From: Zhaonella formicivorans
Lineage (GTDB): Bacteria > Bacillota > DUOV01 > Zhaonellaceae
DNA length: 64,000 nucleotides
Assembly (NCBI RefSeq): GCF_004353525.1
Contig: NZ_CP085524.1
Span: 3,059,001 to 3,123,000 of the forward strand
Reading direction: 5' to 3'
Both the position numbers and the translations under genes were made by a program. Shown here one piece after another: positions 1 to 8,181 of this stretch. Position 1 is the first letter of the stretch; the number at the start of each line of letters is the position of its first letter. A model generated the notes under the pieces. That model was not told where the DNA came from and did no database searches. It saw only the letters and a list, made by a program, of their open reading frames with translations.

Positions 1-1
1 C

Positions 2-820
2 GGAGCCGGTGAGGCGGAAGATAAGACAAGAAGCAGGGTAGTAGTGCTGACCAGCGGCGGTAACTCGGCCGGCCTGGGTATGAGCGTTGACAGTGTTTCC
101 GAGGTTTTGCGGGTGCGGGAAGACTCTATCGGGGAACTCCCCGAATACCTTGTGGGGAGCGGCAACATTAAACTCACCGGCGTGTGCAAACTGGACGGAG
201 GCAAAAGGCTTGTCTACCTTCTTGACCCTGATTTTCTGTTAAGCCTTAATGATGTAAAACTGGTCTCGCAAAAAAACGATGGGGAGGCAAATTTTAAGCT
301 ACAAGAGGCAAGTGATCATGAAGGCCAATTCATAGTTTTTAAACTTGCCGGTCAAGTGTTTATGACTGAAATATCCTCGGTACGGGAAATCCTCAATGTT
401 CCTGAAATCTTTGCCGTACCGCAAGCGCCCGGCTTTGTGGAAGGTGTGATCAATATCAGGGGAAGGATTATTCCTGTAGTTGATTTGAGGAGGCGCCTTG
501 ACCTAGGCTATTTGGAGCGGGAAGAGCAAAACAGAATAGTCGTGGTGGAGTTAGATGGCAGTTTAACAGGATTTATCGTAGATGCGGTAAAGGAAGTGAA
601 AAAAATTCCTTTGGCTAATATCGAGCCACCCGACGTCTTGAGTGGAGTAGGCTTAGACTTTGCTCATGTGGTGGGCATAGCAAAACTTAACGCAGAGGGA
701 CTGATAGCAATGGTATTAGACCTAAAATGCCTGCTAAGCGGTTTCGAACGAAAAATCCTTTCCTCATTAACGAGGGAGGGAGAAAAAGGTGAAGTCGAAA
801 ATCCGGGTGTTGTTAGCTGA
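2..820 (+). CDS. CheW-like coupling protein, tandem CheW domains, 5' end outside window
   Basis: Couples chemoreceptors to CheA in the chemosensory array. The reading frame is open to the left window edge, so the N-terminus is missing; a GTG at 44 is internal, since CheW-like residues (TRSRVVV) precede it. Two CheW-like folds are seen: a partial one up to about residue 75 (SVDSVSEVLRV), and a complete one from about residue 100 to 240 with the signature stretches MTEISSVREIL, GVINIRGRIIPVVDLRRRL and GFIVDAVKEV. A duplicated CheW resembles the scaffold proteins of alternative chemosensory systems and may bridge two partners. The gene overlaps cheB by 32 bases, which suggests translational coupling. 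The family is certain; the full domain number is not. Confidence 0.85.
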   Translation, partial: GAGEAEDKTRSRVVVLTSGGNSAGLGMSVDSVSEVLRVREDSIGELPEYLVGSGNIKLTGVCKLDGGKRLVYLLDPDFLLSLNDVKLVSQKNDGEANFKLQEASDHEGQFIVFKLAGQVFMTEISSVREILNVPEIFAVPQAPGFVEGVINIRGRIIPVVDLRRRLDLGYLEREEQNRIVVVELDGSLTGFIVDAVKEVKKIPLANIEPPDVLSGVGLDFAHVVGIAKLNAEGLIAMVLDLKCLLSGFERKILSSLTREGEKGEVENPGVVS

Positions 821-1835
821 TGATTCGGCGCTGATGAGGAAATATATCAAAGAAATATTGGAGCAAGACCCTCAGCTGGAGGTTGTTGCCCTGGCCAGGG
901 ATGGAGAAGAAGTAGTGGGGTATGCAAGGGAGACCCGGCCTGATGTGATCACCATGGATATTAACATGCCTAAAATGGACGGCCTCACTGCCCTGCAGTA
1001 CATTATGAACACCACCCCCTGCCCTGTTGTAATACTCTCGTCACTGGCCAAAAAAGGAGAGTTGGTGACTTTTGAGGCTTTGGAGCTGGGAGCGGTGGAT
1101 TATATCGCCAAACCCGACGGCACAGTCTCCTTGGAAATTAATAAAATTGCCGATGAAATCAGAAGAAAGGTAAAAGCGGCGGCTCAGGCCAATCTCAGGG
1201 CCGCCGTGCGTACCTTGCAAAAGACCGAAGCAAAGGCTGCACACAGTTTCTCCCGCGGAAAGAATAAATTGGTAGTGATAGGTGTTTCCACCGGGGGACC
1301 GAAGACACTGTCGGAAATACTTCCCATGTTGCCTAGAGATTTTCCCGCCCCAATTTTAGTTGTACAGCACATGCCAAGCAATTTTACCGCCTCTTTTGCC
1401 AGTCGCTTAAATTCCATCTGCCGGTTACAGGTTGCGGAAGCCAAGGACAGGCAGGAAATTAATCAGGGTTGCATCCTTGTTGCCCCGGGTGATTTGCACT
1501 TAAAGGTTGAAAGGAAGCTGAACGGTAAGCTCATGGCACGGATCACCAAAGAACCGAGCGGGACCCTTTTTCGCCCATCGGTTGATGTCACCATGGAATC
1601 AGCGCTGAAAGTGGCGGGAAGAGATTTAGTTGGGGTACTCCTTACGGGCATGGGAGATGACGGGGCAAACGCCATGGTGAAGATTAAAAATAGTGGAGGA
1701 AAAACCATAGTTGAGTCCAGTGAGACGGCAATTGTCTGGGGAATGCCTAAAGAAGCGCTAAACCGCGGGGGGGCAGAAGTTGTGGCTCCCTCCTACAAGA
1801 TTGCCGAAGAAATTATAAAAGCAGTAACCATATAA
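789..1835 (+). CDS. cheB: CheB, protein-glutamate methylesterase/deamidase
   Basis: Removes methyl groups from (and deamidates) glutamates of chemoreceptors when phosphorylated by CheA, giving adaptation. Residues 1-120 form a receiver domain with D11/D12, the phosphoacceptor D57 in MDINMPKMDG and K108. After a linker, residues about 160-345 form the esterase domain with catalytic S167 (GVSTGGP), H194 (VVQHMP) and the Asp of LLTGMGDDG. The length, 348 residues, is normal. The start is GTG at 789, preceded by GGGAGGGAG. It lies inside the end of the cheW gene and is followed by cheR. Confidence 0.97.
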   Translation: MKSKIRVLLADDSALMRKYIKEILEQDPQLEVVALARDGEEVVGYARETRPDVITMDINMPKMDGLTALQYIMNTTPCPVVILSSLAKKGELVTFEALELGAVDYIAKPDGTVSLEINKIADEIRRKVKAAAQANLRAAVRTLQKTEAKAAHSFSRGKNKLVVIGVSTGGPKTLSEILPMLPRDFPAPILVVQHMPSNFTASFASRLNSICRLQVAEAKDRQEINQGCILVAPGDLHLKVERKLNGKLMARITKEPSGTLFRPSVDVTMESALKVAGRDLVGVLLTGMGDDGANAMVKIKNSGGKTIVESSETAIVWGMPKEALNRGGAEVVAPSYKIAEEIIKAVTI

Positions 1836-1877
1836 TGCAAAGGTGAAAGTACTACCTTGGCAATAAGGAGTTAAATA

Positions 1878-2678
1878 ATGAATTTAGAAGAATTTGAGAT
1901 CTTTCAGGAGATTATCTACAAAAAAACCGGTATTCTCTTTGAAACGAAAAAGCTTTATTATGTAGAGCGCAGGATTAAAGAGCGAATGAAATATCATAAC
2001 ATAGAGGATCTGAAGAGTTACGCCCGGATGCTAAAGTATGATTACGAAAGCCGTGAGCTGGAAACGTTGGTCAACTCCTTAACAGTAAACGAGACTTATT
2101 TTTTCCGCGAATACGAGCAGCTAAAACTATTTGCGGAGCATATCCTGCCGCTTTTGACCAGGCGTAAAAGGGAGCGGCAGATCAATGTTCTATCTGCAGG
2201 TTGTTCTACGGGGGATGAACCCTATACGCTGGCCATAATACTGAATGAAATGTTGGACAGCGATTGGAATTATGAGGTTGTGGCTGTGGATATCAATACC
2301 GATGTTTTAAACTATGCCAGGGCCGGTATTTACATAGAAAGAGCGATTAGGGAGGTCCCTCGTGTCTACCTGGAAAAATATTTTGAAAAAAACGGCAGCA
2401 GTTATGCTGTAAAACCAATGCTTAAAGAGAAAGTTACTTTTTTGCACAGAAACCTGCAGCACGGTTTGCCGGATTACGAGCAGTACTTTGATGCAATCTT
2501 TTGCAGGAATGTCTTAATTTATTTTGATGACAAGAGCAGGACTGCTGCTATAGAAAATCTTTACCGGGCCCTGATCCCAAGCGGGTATGTATTTCTCGGT
2601 CATTCCGAGTCCATGGGATTATTTTCCAATTTATTTCGGGCTGAACAGATTAATTCTACTACCGTTTACAGGCGTTAG
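1878..2678 (+). CDS. cheR: CheR, chemoreceptor glutamate methyltransferase
   Basis: Transfers methyl groups from S-adenosylmethionine to receptor glutamates, opposing CheB. At 266 residues it is of usual size. An N-terminal helical domain (about 1-75) precedes the Rossmann methyltransferase domain. SAM-binding features are LSAGCSTGDEPYTLA near residue 110, AVDINTDVLNYAR near 150, and the FDAIFCRNVLIYF strand near 210. The start ATG is preceded by AAGGAG at a proper distance. It sits between cheB and cheA in the same operon. No TPR or pentapeptide-binding extension was noticed. Confidence 0.97.
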   Translation: MNLEEFEIFQEIIYKKTGILFETKKLYYVERRIKERMKYHNIEDLKSYARMLKYDYESRELETLVNSLTVNETYFFREYEQLKLFAEHILPLLTRRKRERQINVLSAGCSTGDEPYTLAIILNEMLDSDWNYEVVAVDINTDVLNYARAGIYIERAIREVPRVYLEKYFEKNGSSYAVKPMLKEKVTFLHRNLQHGLPDYEQYFDAIFCRNVLIYFDDKSRTAAIENLYRALIPSGYVFLGHSESMGLFSNLFRAEQINSTTVYRR

Positions 2679-2689
2679 GGGGCGAGTTT

Positions 2690-5107
2690 GTGCAGGAGGA
2701 ATTGCTGAAAACTTTTTTGGCAGAATCAGAAGAGCTGATTGAAGATATAGACGAAAACTTGCTTGCTTTAGAAAAGTTGCCCGCTAGCAAAGAAATAGTG
2801 GATAAATTATTCAGGGCTTTTCATACCCTCAAAGGCTCCGCCGGTCTGGTGGGATTTCAGGATGTAATGGTAGTCGCCCATGGCTTGGAAGATGTGTTGG
2901 ACGAAATAAGATCAGGTAAAAGGTCAGTTAATACTAAGCTGATTAATCTTTTACTTTCGGGTTCGGACCTTTTAAGAGCCGCTATTCAGATGGAAATGGA
3001 AGGGGAAAAGCTGCCCAAGGGACATCTGGCGGGTTATTTGGCTGAGCTGAATGAAAATTCAAGCGAAAACACAGCCGTGACAATGTCACGGGAAGAGAAG
3101 AACTGGCAGGACAAGGACTTATCCCATATCCCTTTGGAAAAACGCACCGTTCTTTTAAGCCTGCTGCTTGACAAAGCTCCGCTGTATTACACGGGTTTAA
3201 CCTGCCCGCCAGATATATTTTACCGGGCCATCGACCCTTTAAGTTTATTCATTAGCGCCGTCAAGGAAGGCAGCGGGAATTTTTTATATTTTAGTTGTTC
3301 CGCAGAAGATTTGCCAACGGTCCAGGAGTTTGACCCGGAACAATGCTATCTCAGGCTGGAAGGCATTACCGAACTTGGTTCCCTGGACAATTTTTTAGCA
3401 AGCCTGGAATTTATCGCTGATGAAGCAGAGATAGAAGCTTTTCCGCTCTCCCCCGAAATGCTTTTTGCCGAAAATCTAATCTTTCCTCTGCACAGAACGG
3501 AACAAGAACTGATTAAAATAGAGGAATTGGTGAACATCCTAAAAACCGGTCCCACTGGAAGTAAGACCGATATTTTGGCGAAGCTGGATGAGTTCCTGCG
3601 AGCGGCCAGGGAAGTCCAAGCAACCTTCATCTGGTGGCAATGCGAAACGGGTTATCTCAATGACTCCATATTATTAGCCCATTTGCTGCATATTTTTGTA
3701 AAAAGAAACGATACTTACGAAGATGCTTTAAACGTTATTGTTGAGCATGTACTCGAGTTGTTAAATGAATACCTGTCTACCTACGGTGAGGGGGCTTACC
3801 CCACTCTTTCGCCCGCAGCCGCTGCCGAAGAGATTTTGGAATTAATAACTCTTGCACGGCCTGATAGCGCCGGTACATTGGCGGTCCATAAGTTTTCTAT
3901 TGCTGCTCCTGACCACGCCCCTCGTTCGGAAATGCTCAGGGTGGAAAGTAAAAAAGTTGATAAGCTCATGGAACTGGCGGAAGAACTGATGATAATCAAA
4001 AACAGTTTGGAGTACTGGCTTAATGCCGTACAAAAGGCAATTACGGAGGAAGCTCAAGCGCAAGCTATAAAAGAACAGCATTTAGCCCTGACCAGAGTTA
4101 CCAGGGAAATCCAGGATGAAATTGCCACAATGCGCATGGTGCCCATCGGGCAAGTTTTTCAAAAATTTACACGTTTTGTCAGGGATACGGCGCTTAAATT
4201 AGGTAAAGAAGTAAGCATTTCTTTTAAGGGAGAAGATACCTGTCTTGATAAAAATGTGGTGGAGAGTTTGTACGAGCCGCTGCTGCATTTAATCCGCAAC
4301 TCCATTGATCACGGCATGGAAACCAGTGAGGATAGAAGGAGGGCAGGTAAAAAAGTACCGGGTTGTATCTCCCTAAATGCTTACCGGGAGGGAAGTTCTG
4401 TCATTGTAGAGGTTGAGGATGACGGGCGGGGAATTGACTGCGCAAAGGTCCTGGAGAAAGCAGTTGCCAAAGGGTTAATTACTGTCGAAGAAGCTGAGCG
4501 GCTTTCCGTTAAAGAAATAATTAGGCTGATTTTTAAACCGGGCTTTAGCACGGCAGACAGTATTACTGACATTTCCGGTCGGGGAGTGGGCATGGATGCG
4601 GTCTTAACAGTTGTAGAGGGTCTGGGGGGGACGGTAGACCTGGATAGTGAAGGACAAAAAGGCACGGTGGTAAAAATCTCGGTGCCTCTCACTGTGACTA
4701 CCAGCCGGGTTTTAGTTATTCAGGCAGGTAAGGTCGAGGTAGGAATAGCGGTGGAAGATATAGAGAGAATAAGCAGCGCCTCAAAAGATCAGCTTAGGGA
4801 CTATAATGGACATAAGCTTATAACCCAAGGTAACAATGTGGTGCCTCTGGTGCATTTAGGGGAATTGCTGGCTGTGAGCGGTCAAGAAAACAGCGCAACC
4901 GATGAATACAGAATTGTAACTTTGTACAACGGTGTAGGCGCAATCGTAGATAAAATAAACGGAGACGAAAATGTAGTAGTGAGGAAGATAGCAGGGGAGA
5001 TTGGACAACTCCCCATGTATAAAGGCGCAGCTTTAAGGGGGAATGGTAAAGTGCTGATGGTCTTGGATGCCGGATATTTGAAAGGGTGCTTGGGACATGC
5101 CGTTTAA
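2690..5107 (+). CDS. cheA: CheA, chemotaxis histidine kinase with a long unassigned central region
   Basis: Kinase of the chemosensory array; it phosphorylates CheY and CheB. Order: Hpt domain (1-105) with the phosphorylated His in AFHTLKGSAG; a long region of about 300 residues (105-410) that does not look like a standard P2 domain; dimerisation helices (about 415-490) with the RVTREIQDEIATMRMVPI segment; an ATPase domain with the N box LIRNSIDHGME, the G boxes DDGRGID and GRGVGMDAV; and a C-terminal CheW-like domain (about 665-800). GTG start, 11 bases after cheR. The last bases overlap the STAS gene by 11. The role is clear; the central region is of unknown function. Confidence 0.96.
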   Translation: MQEELLKTFLAESEELIEDIDENLLALEKLPASKEIVDKLFRAFHTLKGSAGLVGFQDVMVVAHGLEDVLDEIRSGKRSVNTKLINLLLSGSDLLRAAIQMEMEGEKLPKGHLAGYLAELNENSSENTAVTMSREEKNWQDKDLSHIPLEKRTVLLSLLLDKAPLYYTGLTCPPDIFYRAIDPLSLFISAVKEGSGNFLYFSCSAEDLPTVQEFDPEQCYLRLEGITELGSLDNFLASLEFIADEAEIEAFPLSPEMLFAENLIFPLHRTEQELIKIEELVNILKTGPTGSKTDILAKLDEFLRAAREVQATFIWWQCETGYLNDSILLAHLLHIFVKRNDTYEDALNVIVEHVLELLNEYLSTYGEGAYPTLSPAAAAEEILELITLARPDSAGTLAVHKFSIAAPDHAPRSEMLRVESKKVDKLMELAEELMIIKNSLEYWLNAVQKAITEEAQAQAIKEQHLALTRVTREIQDEIATMRMVPIGQVFQKFTRFVRDTALKLGKEVSISFKGEDTCLDKNVVESLYEPLLHLIRNSIDHGMETSEDRRRAGKKVPGCISLNAYREGSSVIVEVEDDGRGIDCAKVLEKAVAKGLITVEEAERLSVKEIIRLIFKPGFSTADSITDISGRGVGMDAVLTVVEGLGGTVDLDSEGQKGTVVKISVPLTVTTSRVLVIQAGKVEVGIAVEDIERISSASKDQLRDYNGHKLITQGNNVVPLVHLGELLAVSGQENSATDEYRIVTLYNGVGAIVDKINGDENVVVRKIAGEIGQLPMYKGAALRGNGKVLMVLDAGYLKGCLGHAV

Positions 5108-5369
5108 CTTGACAGAGAATAAAGTTACGCTCTCCGGCTCTTTTGGCATAGAGGAAGTAAGCGAATGCTGGGATTTAATCAAGGGCCGCGGGATTGAAAA
5201 TTTTGCTGAACTGGATTTGTCCGGTCTCGAGAAAATAGATCTTGCCGGCTGGCAAATAGTACTTATGCTTTTGAGAGAATGTCCGGGGATTGAGGTGAAA
5301 AAGCCCCTTGCACCGGCACAGGAGTTGGAACTGCTTGTGGCTGCATTAAGTATCAAGAGGGGAGCGTAA
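5097..5369 (+). CDS. small STAS-domain protein
   Basis: A 90-residue protein with the pattern of a STAS (anti-sigma antagonist-like) fold: a beta-rich start (NKVTLSGSF), then ELDLSGLEKIDLAGWQIVLML, which matches the conserved DLSGV..IDSAG loop but has Leu-Ala (IDLAG) where a phosphorylatable Ser normally sits. It is therefore unlikely to be a classic Ser-phosphorylated switch. It overlaps cheA by 11 bases and precedes the receptor gene by 3, so it belongs to the chemosensory operon. A role as an adaptor or a regulator of array assembly is only inferred. Confidence 0.7.
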   Translation: MPFNLTENKVTLSGSFGIEEVSECWDLIKGRGIENFAELDLSGLEKIDLAGWQIVLMLLRECPGIEVKKPLAPAQELELLVAALSIKRGA

Positions 5370-5372
5370 GCA

Positions 5373-6473
5373 GTGATAACAGCACTGTATATAATCGGCG
5401 GGCTGCTTTCGACGGTGGCGGCTTTCCTAATTGGTTTTCAGATTGGGAAGAAAAATGCTGCAGTAGTACCTGAAAGGGTGCCGGAAACATGGAAGGAAGA
5501 ATTGCCGGAAGCGCTTACCCCTATCATGAGCGAGCCGTTAGTTGAAGGGCCTGAAGGGAAGCTAATAACAGAGTCGGAAAAAGAGGTCATAACCGATGTG
5601 CTCACCATAGCCCAAAAAAACATTGCCGATGTCATCAAGGAAACGGAAGAGGCGTTTCTTACCCTCGGTCATTCAATTTCTAACATGGGAGAGACAGGCA
5701 AGCGGCTAACAAAAGACGTATCTGAGGCAATAACGGAAGCCTCTGTGATGATTAAGGAGGCTAGCAAAAAATCCCTGTCCGTACTTGCTGCCTTTGCCGG
5801 CGAAGTCAATGCTAGCGCGCAAAACTGTGAAGAAATTTCTGATAAAATATTAAAAGATTTGTCCCAATTTGTGGAGCGAATCGGTGATATAGCAGCCCAG
5901 ACAAACCTGCTGAGTCTAAATGCCTCCATCGAGGCTGCCAGAGCTGGGGAATACGGTCGCGGCTTTGCCGTAGTGGCCGGTGAAGTCAGAAAGCTTTCCG
6001 ATACCACTGCCAAGACTGTGAAGAAGGTGGAAGAACTTGCAGGAGAAATGTCCGCTTCGTTAAAAGGTATAGCTCAGGAATTAAAAATAAGCAAAGAACA
6101 AGTGGACCGGGAACAAATTCAACTGCAAAACAGCTCCGCTGTATCCGAAGAAAAATTACAAAATCTCATCAGCGTGGTCCTTGGTCTAATCGACCAAGCT
6201 TTGGAAAAAATGAGCGAAGCACTTACTGCTGTACAATTTCAGGATATAACGAGGCAAAAACTGGAGCATGTTGCTGTTACATTGGAAGAGATTAAGGGAG
6301 GCTTAAGTGAATCTGGGAACATCGATACCAATCTGTTAAACAACCTTGCCCGGAAATACAGCACTTTTGCAGAAAGGAAAAACCATTTGGAAGTAACGGG
6401 AAAACAGCTGGGCCAAGAGGGAATCGTGGGCAGAGTATCTGGAGAGCTGGGAACAAATATCGAATTCTTCTAG
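5373..6473 (+). CDS. methyl-accepting chemotaxis-type receptor lacking an extracellular sensor
   Basis: Receptor of 366 residues with one N-terminal membrane helix (residues about 3-23, followed by GKK) and no room for a second helix or extracellular domain. After a spacer, the cytoplasmic coiled-coil hairpin carries the conserved signalling tip, read as [20 protein letters not shown] and then [16 protein letters not shown] (about residues 170-215). The C-terminal part (about 265-320) contains [13 protein letters not shown], as in receptors of type IV pili or alternative systems. It lies between the STAS gene and cheY and is probably the dedicated receptor of this CheA. The signal must be sensed in the cytoplasm or the membrane, or through partners. 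Confidence 0.88.
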   Translation: MITALYIIGGLLSTVAAFLIGFQIGKKNAAVVPERVPETWKEELPEALTPIMSEPLVEGPEGKLITESEKEVITDVLTIAQKNIADVIKETEEAFLTLGHSISNMGETGKRLTKDVSEAITEASVMIKEASKKSLSVLAAFAGEVNASAQNCEEISDKILKDLSQFVERIGDIAAQTNLLSLNASIEAARAGEYGRGFAVVAGEVRKLSDTTAKTVKKVEELAGEMSASLKGIAQELKISKEQVDREQIQLQNSSAVSEEKLQNLISVVLGLIDQALEKMSEALTAVQFQDITRQKLEHVAVTLEEIKGGLSESGNIDTNLLNNLARKYSTFAERKNHLEVTGKQLGQEGIVGRVSGELGTNIEFF

Positions 6474-6483
6474 GGGGATAGGT

Positions 6484-6846
6484 ATGGCAAAAGTATTGAT
6501 TGTAGATGATTCAAGCACAGTGCGGCTGTCTTTAAAAACTGCTTTAACAAATGCGGGCTGTACGGTGGAAGAGGCAAAAGACGGTGTAGAAGCGCTGCAA
6601 AAAGTAAATTCAAATAAGTTCAATGCTATCTTCACAGATTTAAATATGCCCAAAATGGACGGGATTAATTTTATCAGAGAAGTGAGGAGAATTCCTAATT
6701 ACCGCTTTACCCCTATCATGATGCTCACTACCGAATCAACCCTGGAAAAAAAAGAGGAAGGTAAAAAAGCAGGCGCTACAGGTTGGATAGTTAAACCCTT
6801 CACCCCAGAGCAACTGACTCAAGTTTTAAAGCGCATAAATTTATAA
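6484..6846 (+). CDS. cheY: CheY-like single-domain response regulator
   Basis: A 120-residue stand-alone receiver and the likely phospho-target of the CheA encoded upstream. Acidic D8/D9, phosphoacceptor D52 (IFTDLNMPKMDG), the TTE switch region and K in IVKPFTPEQL are all present. No output domain follows. The ATG is preceded by AGGGGGATAGGT, 10 bases after the receptor gene. It is the last gene of the tightly packed operon; 92 bases separate it from the next regulator. Confidence 0.95.
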   Translation: MAKVLIVDDSSTVRLSLKTALTNAGCTVEEAKDGVEALQKVNSNKFNAIFTDLNMPKMDGINFIREVRRIPNYRFTPIMMLTTESTLEKKEEGKKAGATGWIVKPFTPEQLTQVLKRINL

Positions 6847-6938
6847 AATAAAGCTATAACAATTAAATTCCTCACTAAAGATCATTATCCAAGCCTTCTT
6901 AACCTTCTTAGTCTACCGTAAACCTGGGGTGATTAGTT

Positions 6939-7961
6939 TTGCATATTCTGCTAGTAGAAGAAGATTTGAAGAGTAGGATAAAATTAGTACACCTTTTGGA
7001 AAGCTGGGGACATACGGTAGAAGAATGTGATAATGGCTTTGAGGCTGTCAAAAAGTTTAGCCGGGGTTATTTTCAATTAGTTTTGTCGGAAGTTAAATTA
7101 TCGCAAATTGACGGTTTGAAACTGGTAAAGCTGTTAAAATCTTTAGAGGTAAAAAATCCCTTTGAGATAATTCTCTTTACAGAATCTTACGATATAAAAA
7201 CTGCTATAGAAGCTTTCAGGGAGGGCGCCAATGACTACTTGCTCAAGCCTTTAAGCATAAGTGATTTGGATAATGCGCTCAAAAGAGTTTTACAGAGACA
7301 TGAGATGTTAACCGACAAACAGGAATATAGGATCATAATCTGTGATGATTTTTTGAGTAGAGAAGGCATTAAAGCCATTTTCAGGCATTACGCCAATAAT
7401 TTTATAGTAGTGGGAGAAACCTCGTCAGTCAATAATGTACTCCGTTTGATAGACAAAAATGCTCCTGATTTGCTTTTTGTTGATTATACCTTTGCCGAAC
7501 GGGATAATATTTTGGCGTTGTGTAAAACAGTTAAAGCTACATACCCTGGTATTAAAATATTTGTTCTGGCCTCACAGGGAAATAAAAGAGCTGCAAAAGA
7601 GATTATCGGCGCAGGAGCTAACGGTTTTATTATCAAACAAAGTTTAAAGCAAGCTGATAATTTTTTGGAATTAGTAAATATGATTACTGAAGGTAAAATT
7701 TATGTTGATCCGGAGCTAAAAAAAAATAATTGGCATCCAATGCATGCTGACTGTGCTGCAGTGGAAACGCTCTTAACCGACAAAGAGTTTCTGGTGCTCC
7801 GGTGTTTGGCTGAAGGAAAAAATAACAGGCAAATTGCCGAACAGCTGTTTATTAGCTGCTCAACTGTCCGCAATTATATCAGCAGTATTCTGAACAAGCT
7901 GCACCTTACTGACCGGGCAAGCGCGATCGTGTATGCAGTAAAATATTTTTCCAACATATAG
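6939..7961 (+). CDS. response regulator with two receiver domains and a LuxR-type HTH; first receiver has Glu for Asp
   Basis: DNA-binding regulator of 340 residues. Receiver 1 (about 1-120) has the acidic pocket (E7/E8/D9) and a conserved Lys (K103), but the phosphoacceptor position is E51 in VLSEVKLSQIDG, a possible phosphomimic. Receiver 2 (about 129-255, NarL type) keeps D136/D137 and D182 (LLFVDY). The C-terminal LuxR HTH (about 275-336) reads LTDKEFLVLRCLAEGKNNRQ and then STVRNYISSILNKL. The start is TTG at 6939, preceded by GGGGTGA. A hairpin terminator follows at once. It probably links this chemosensory cluster to transcription; the targets are unknown. Confidence 0.88.
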   Translation: MHILLVEEDLKSRIKLVHLLESWGHTVEECDNGFEAVKKFSRGYFQLVLSEVKLSQIDGLKLVKLLKSLEVKNPFEIILFTESYDIKTAIEAFREGANDYLLKPLSISDLDNALKRVLQRHEMLTDKQEYRIIICDDFLSREGIKAIFRHYANNFIVVGETSSVNNVLRLIDKNAPDLLFVDYTFAERDNILALCKTVKATYPGIKIFVLASQGNKRAAKEIIGAGANGFIIKQSLKQADNFLELVNMITEGKIYVDPELKKNNWHPMHADCAAVETLLTDKEFLVLRCLAEGKNNRQIAEQLFISCSTVRNYISSILNKLHLTDRASAIVYAVKYFSNI

Positions 7962-7966
7962 GGCTC

Positions 7967-7995
7967 ATAGCACTCTTGGGAGTGCTATTGTTGTT
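7967..7995 (+). terminator. Rho-independent terminator
   Basis: A 9-bp perfect stem (ATAGCACTC / GAGTGCTAT) with a 4-base loop and a T-rich tail, 6 bases after the double-receiver gene. It closes the chemosensory region. Confidence 0.7.
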
Positions 7996-8097
7996 TCCAA
8001 TAGTTCAAAAAATTGTATGGGTTGAACCATTTGCCACCTGCTGTCATGATCGTCTACCCGACTGCCTAAAAATTATCATTTTGTGCAATATTTTTGC

Positions 8098-8126
8098 TTG
8101 AATTCACCCTTTATTTATGCTCTAAT
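8098..8126 (+). promoter_or_regulatory. possible sigma-A promoter of the decarboxylase gene
   Basis: TTGAAT (8098-8103) and TCTAAT (8121-8126) are 17 bases apart, and the likely start codon lies about 55 bases downstream. The match is moderate and untested. Confidence 0.4.
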
Positions 8127-8181
8127 ATATCTATGCGTAAAATTGGCACAGATAAGTCAGCACCAAAGGAGGTATGAGCGG

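Noticed and set aside
7967-7988. A GCACTC...GAGTGC inverted repeat resembling a CIRCE element
   Set aside because: The spacer is 4 bases instead of 9, and it lies directly after a stop codon with a T-rich tail, so it is a terminator.
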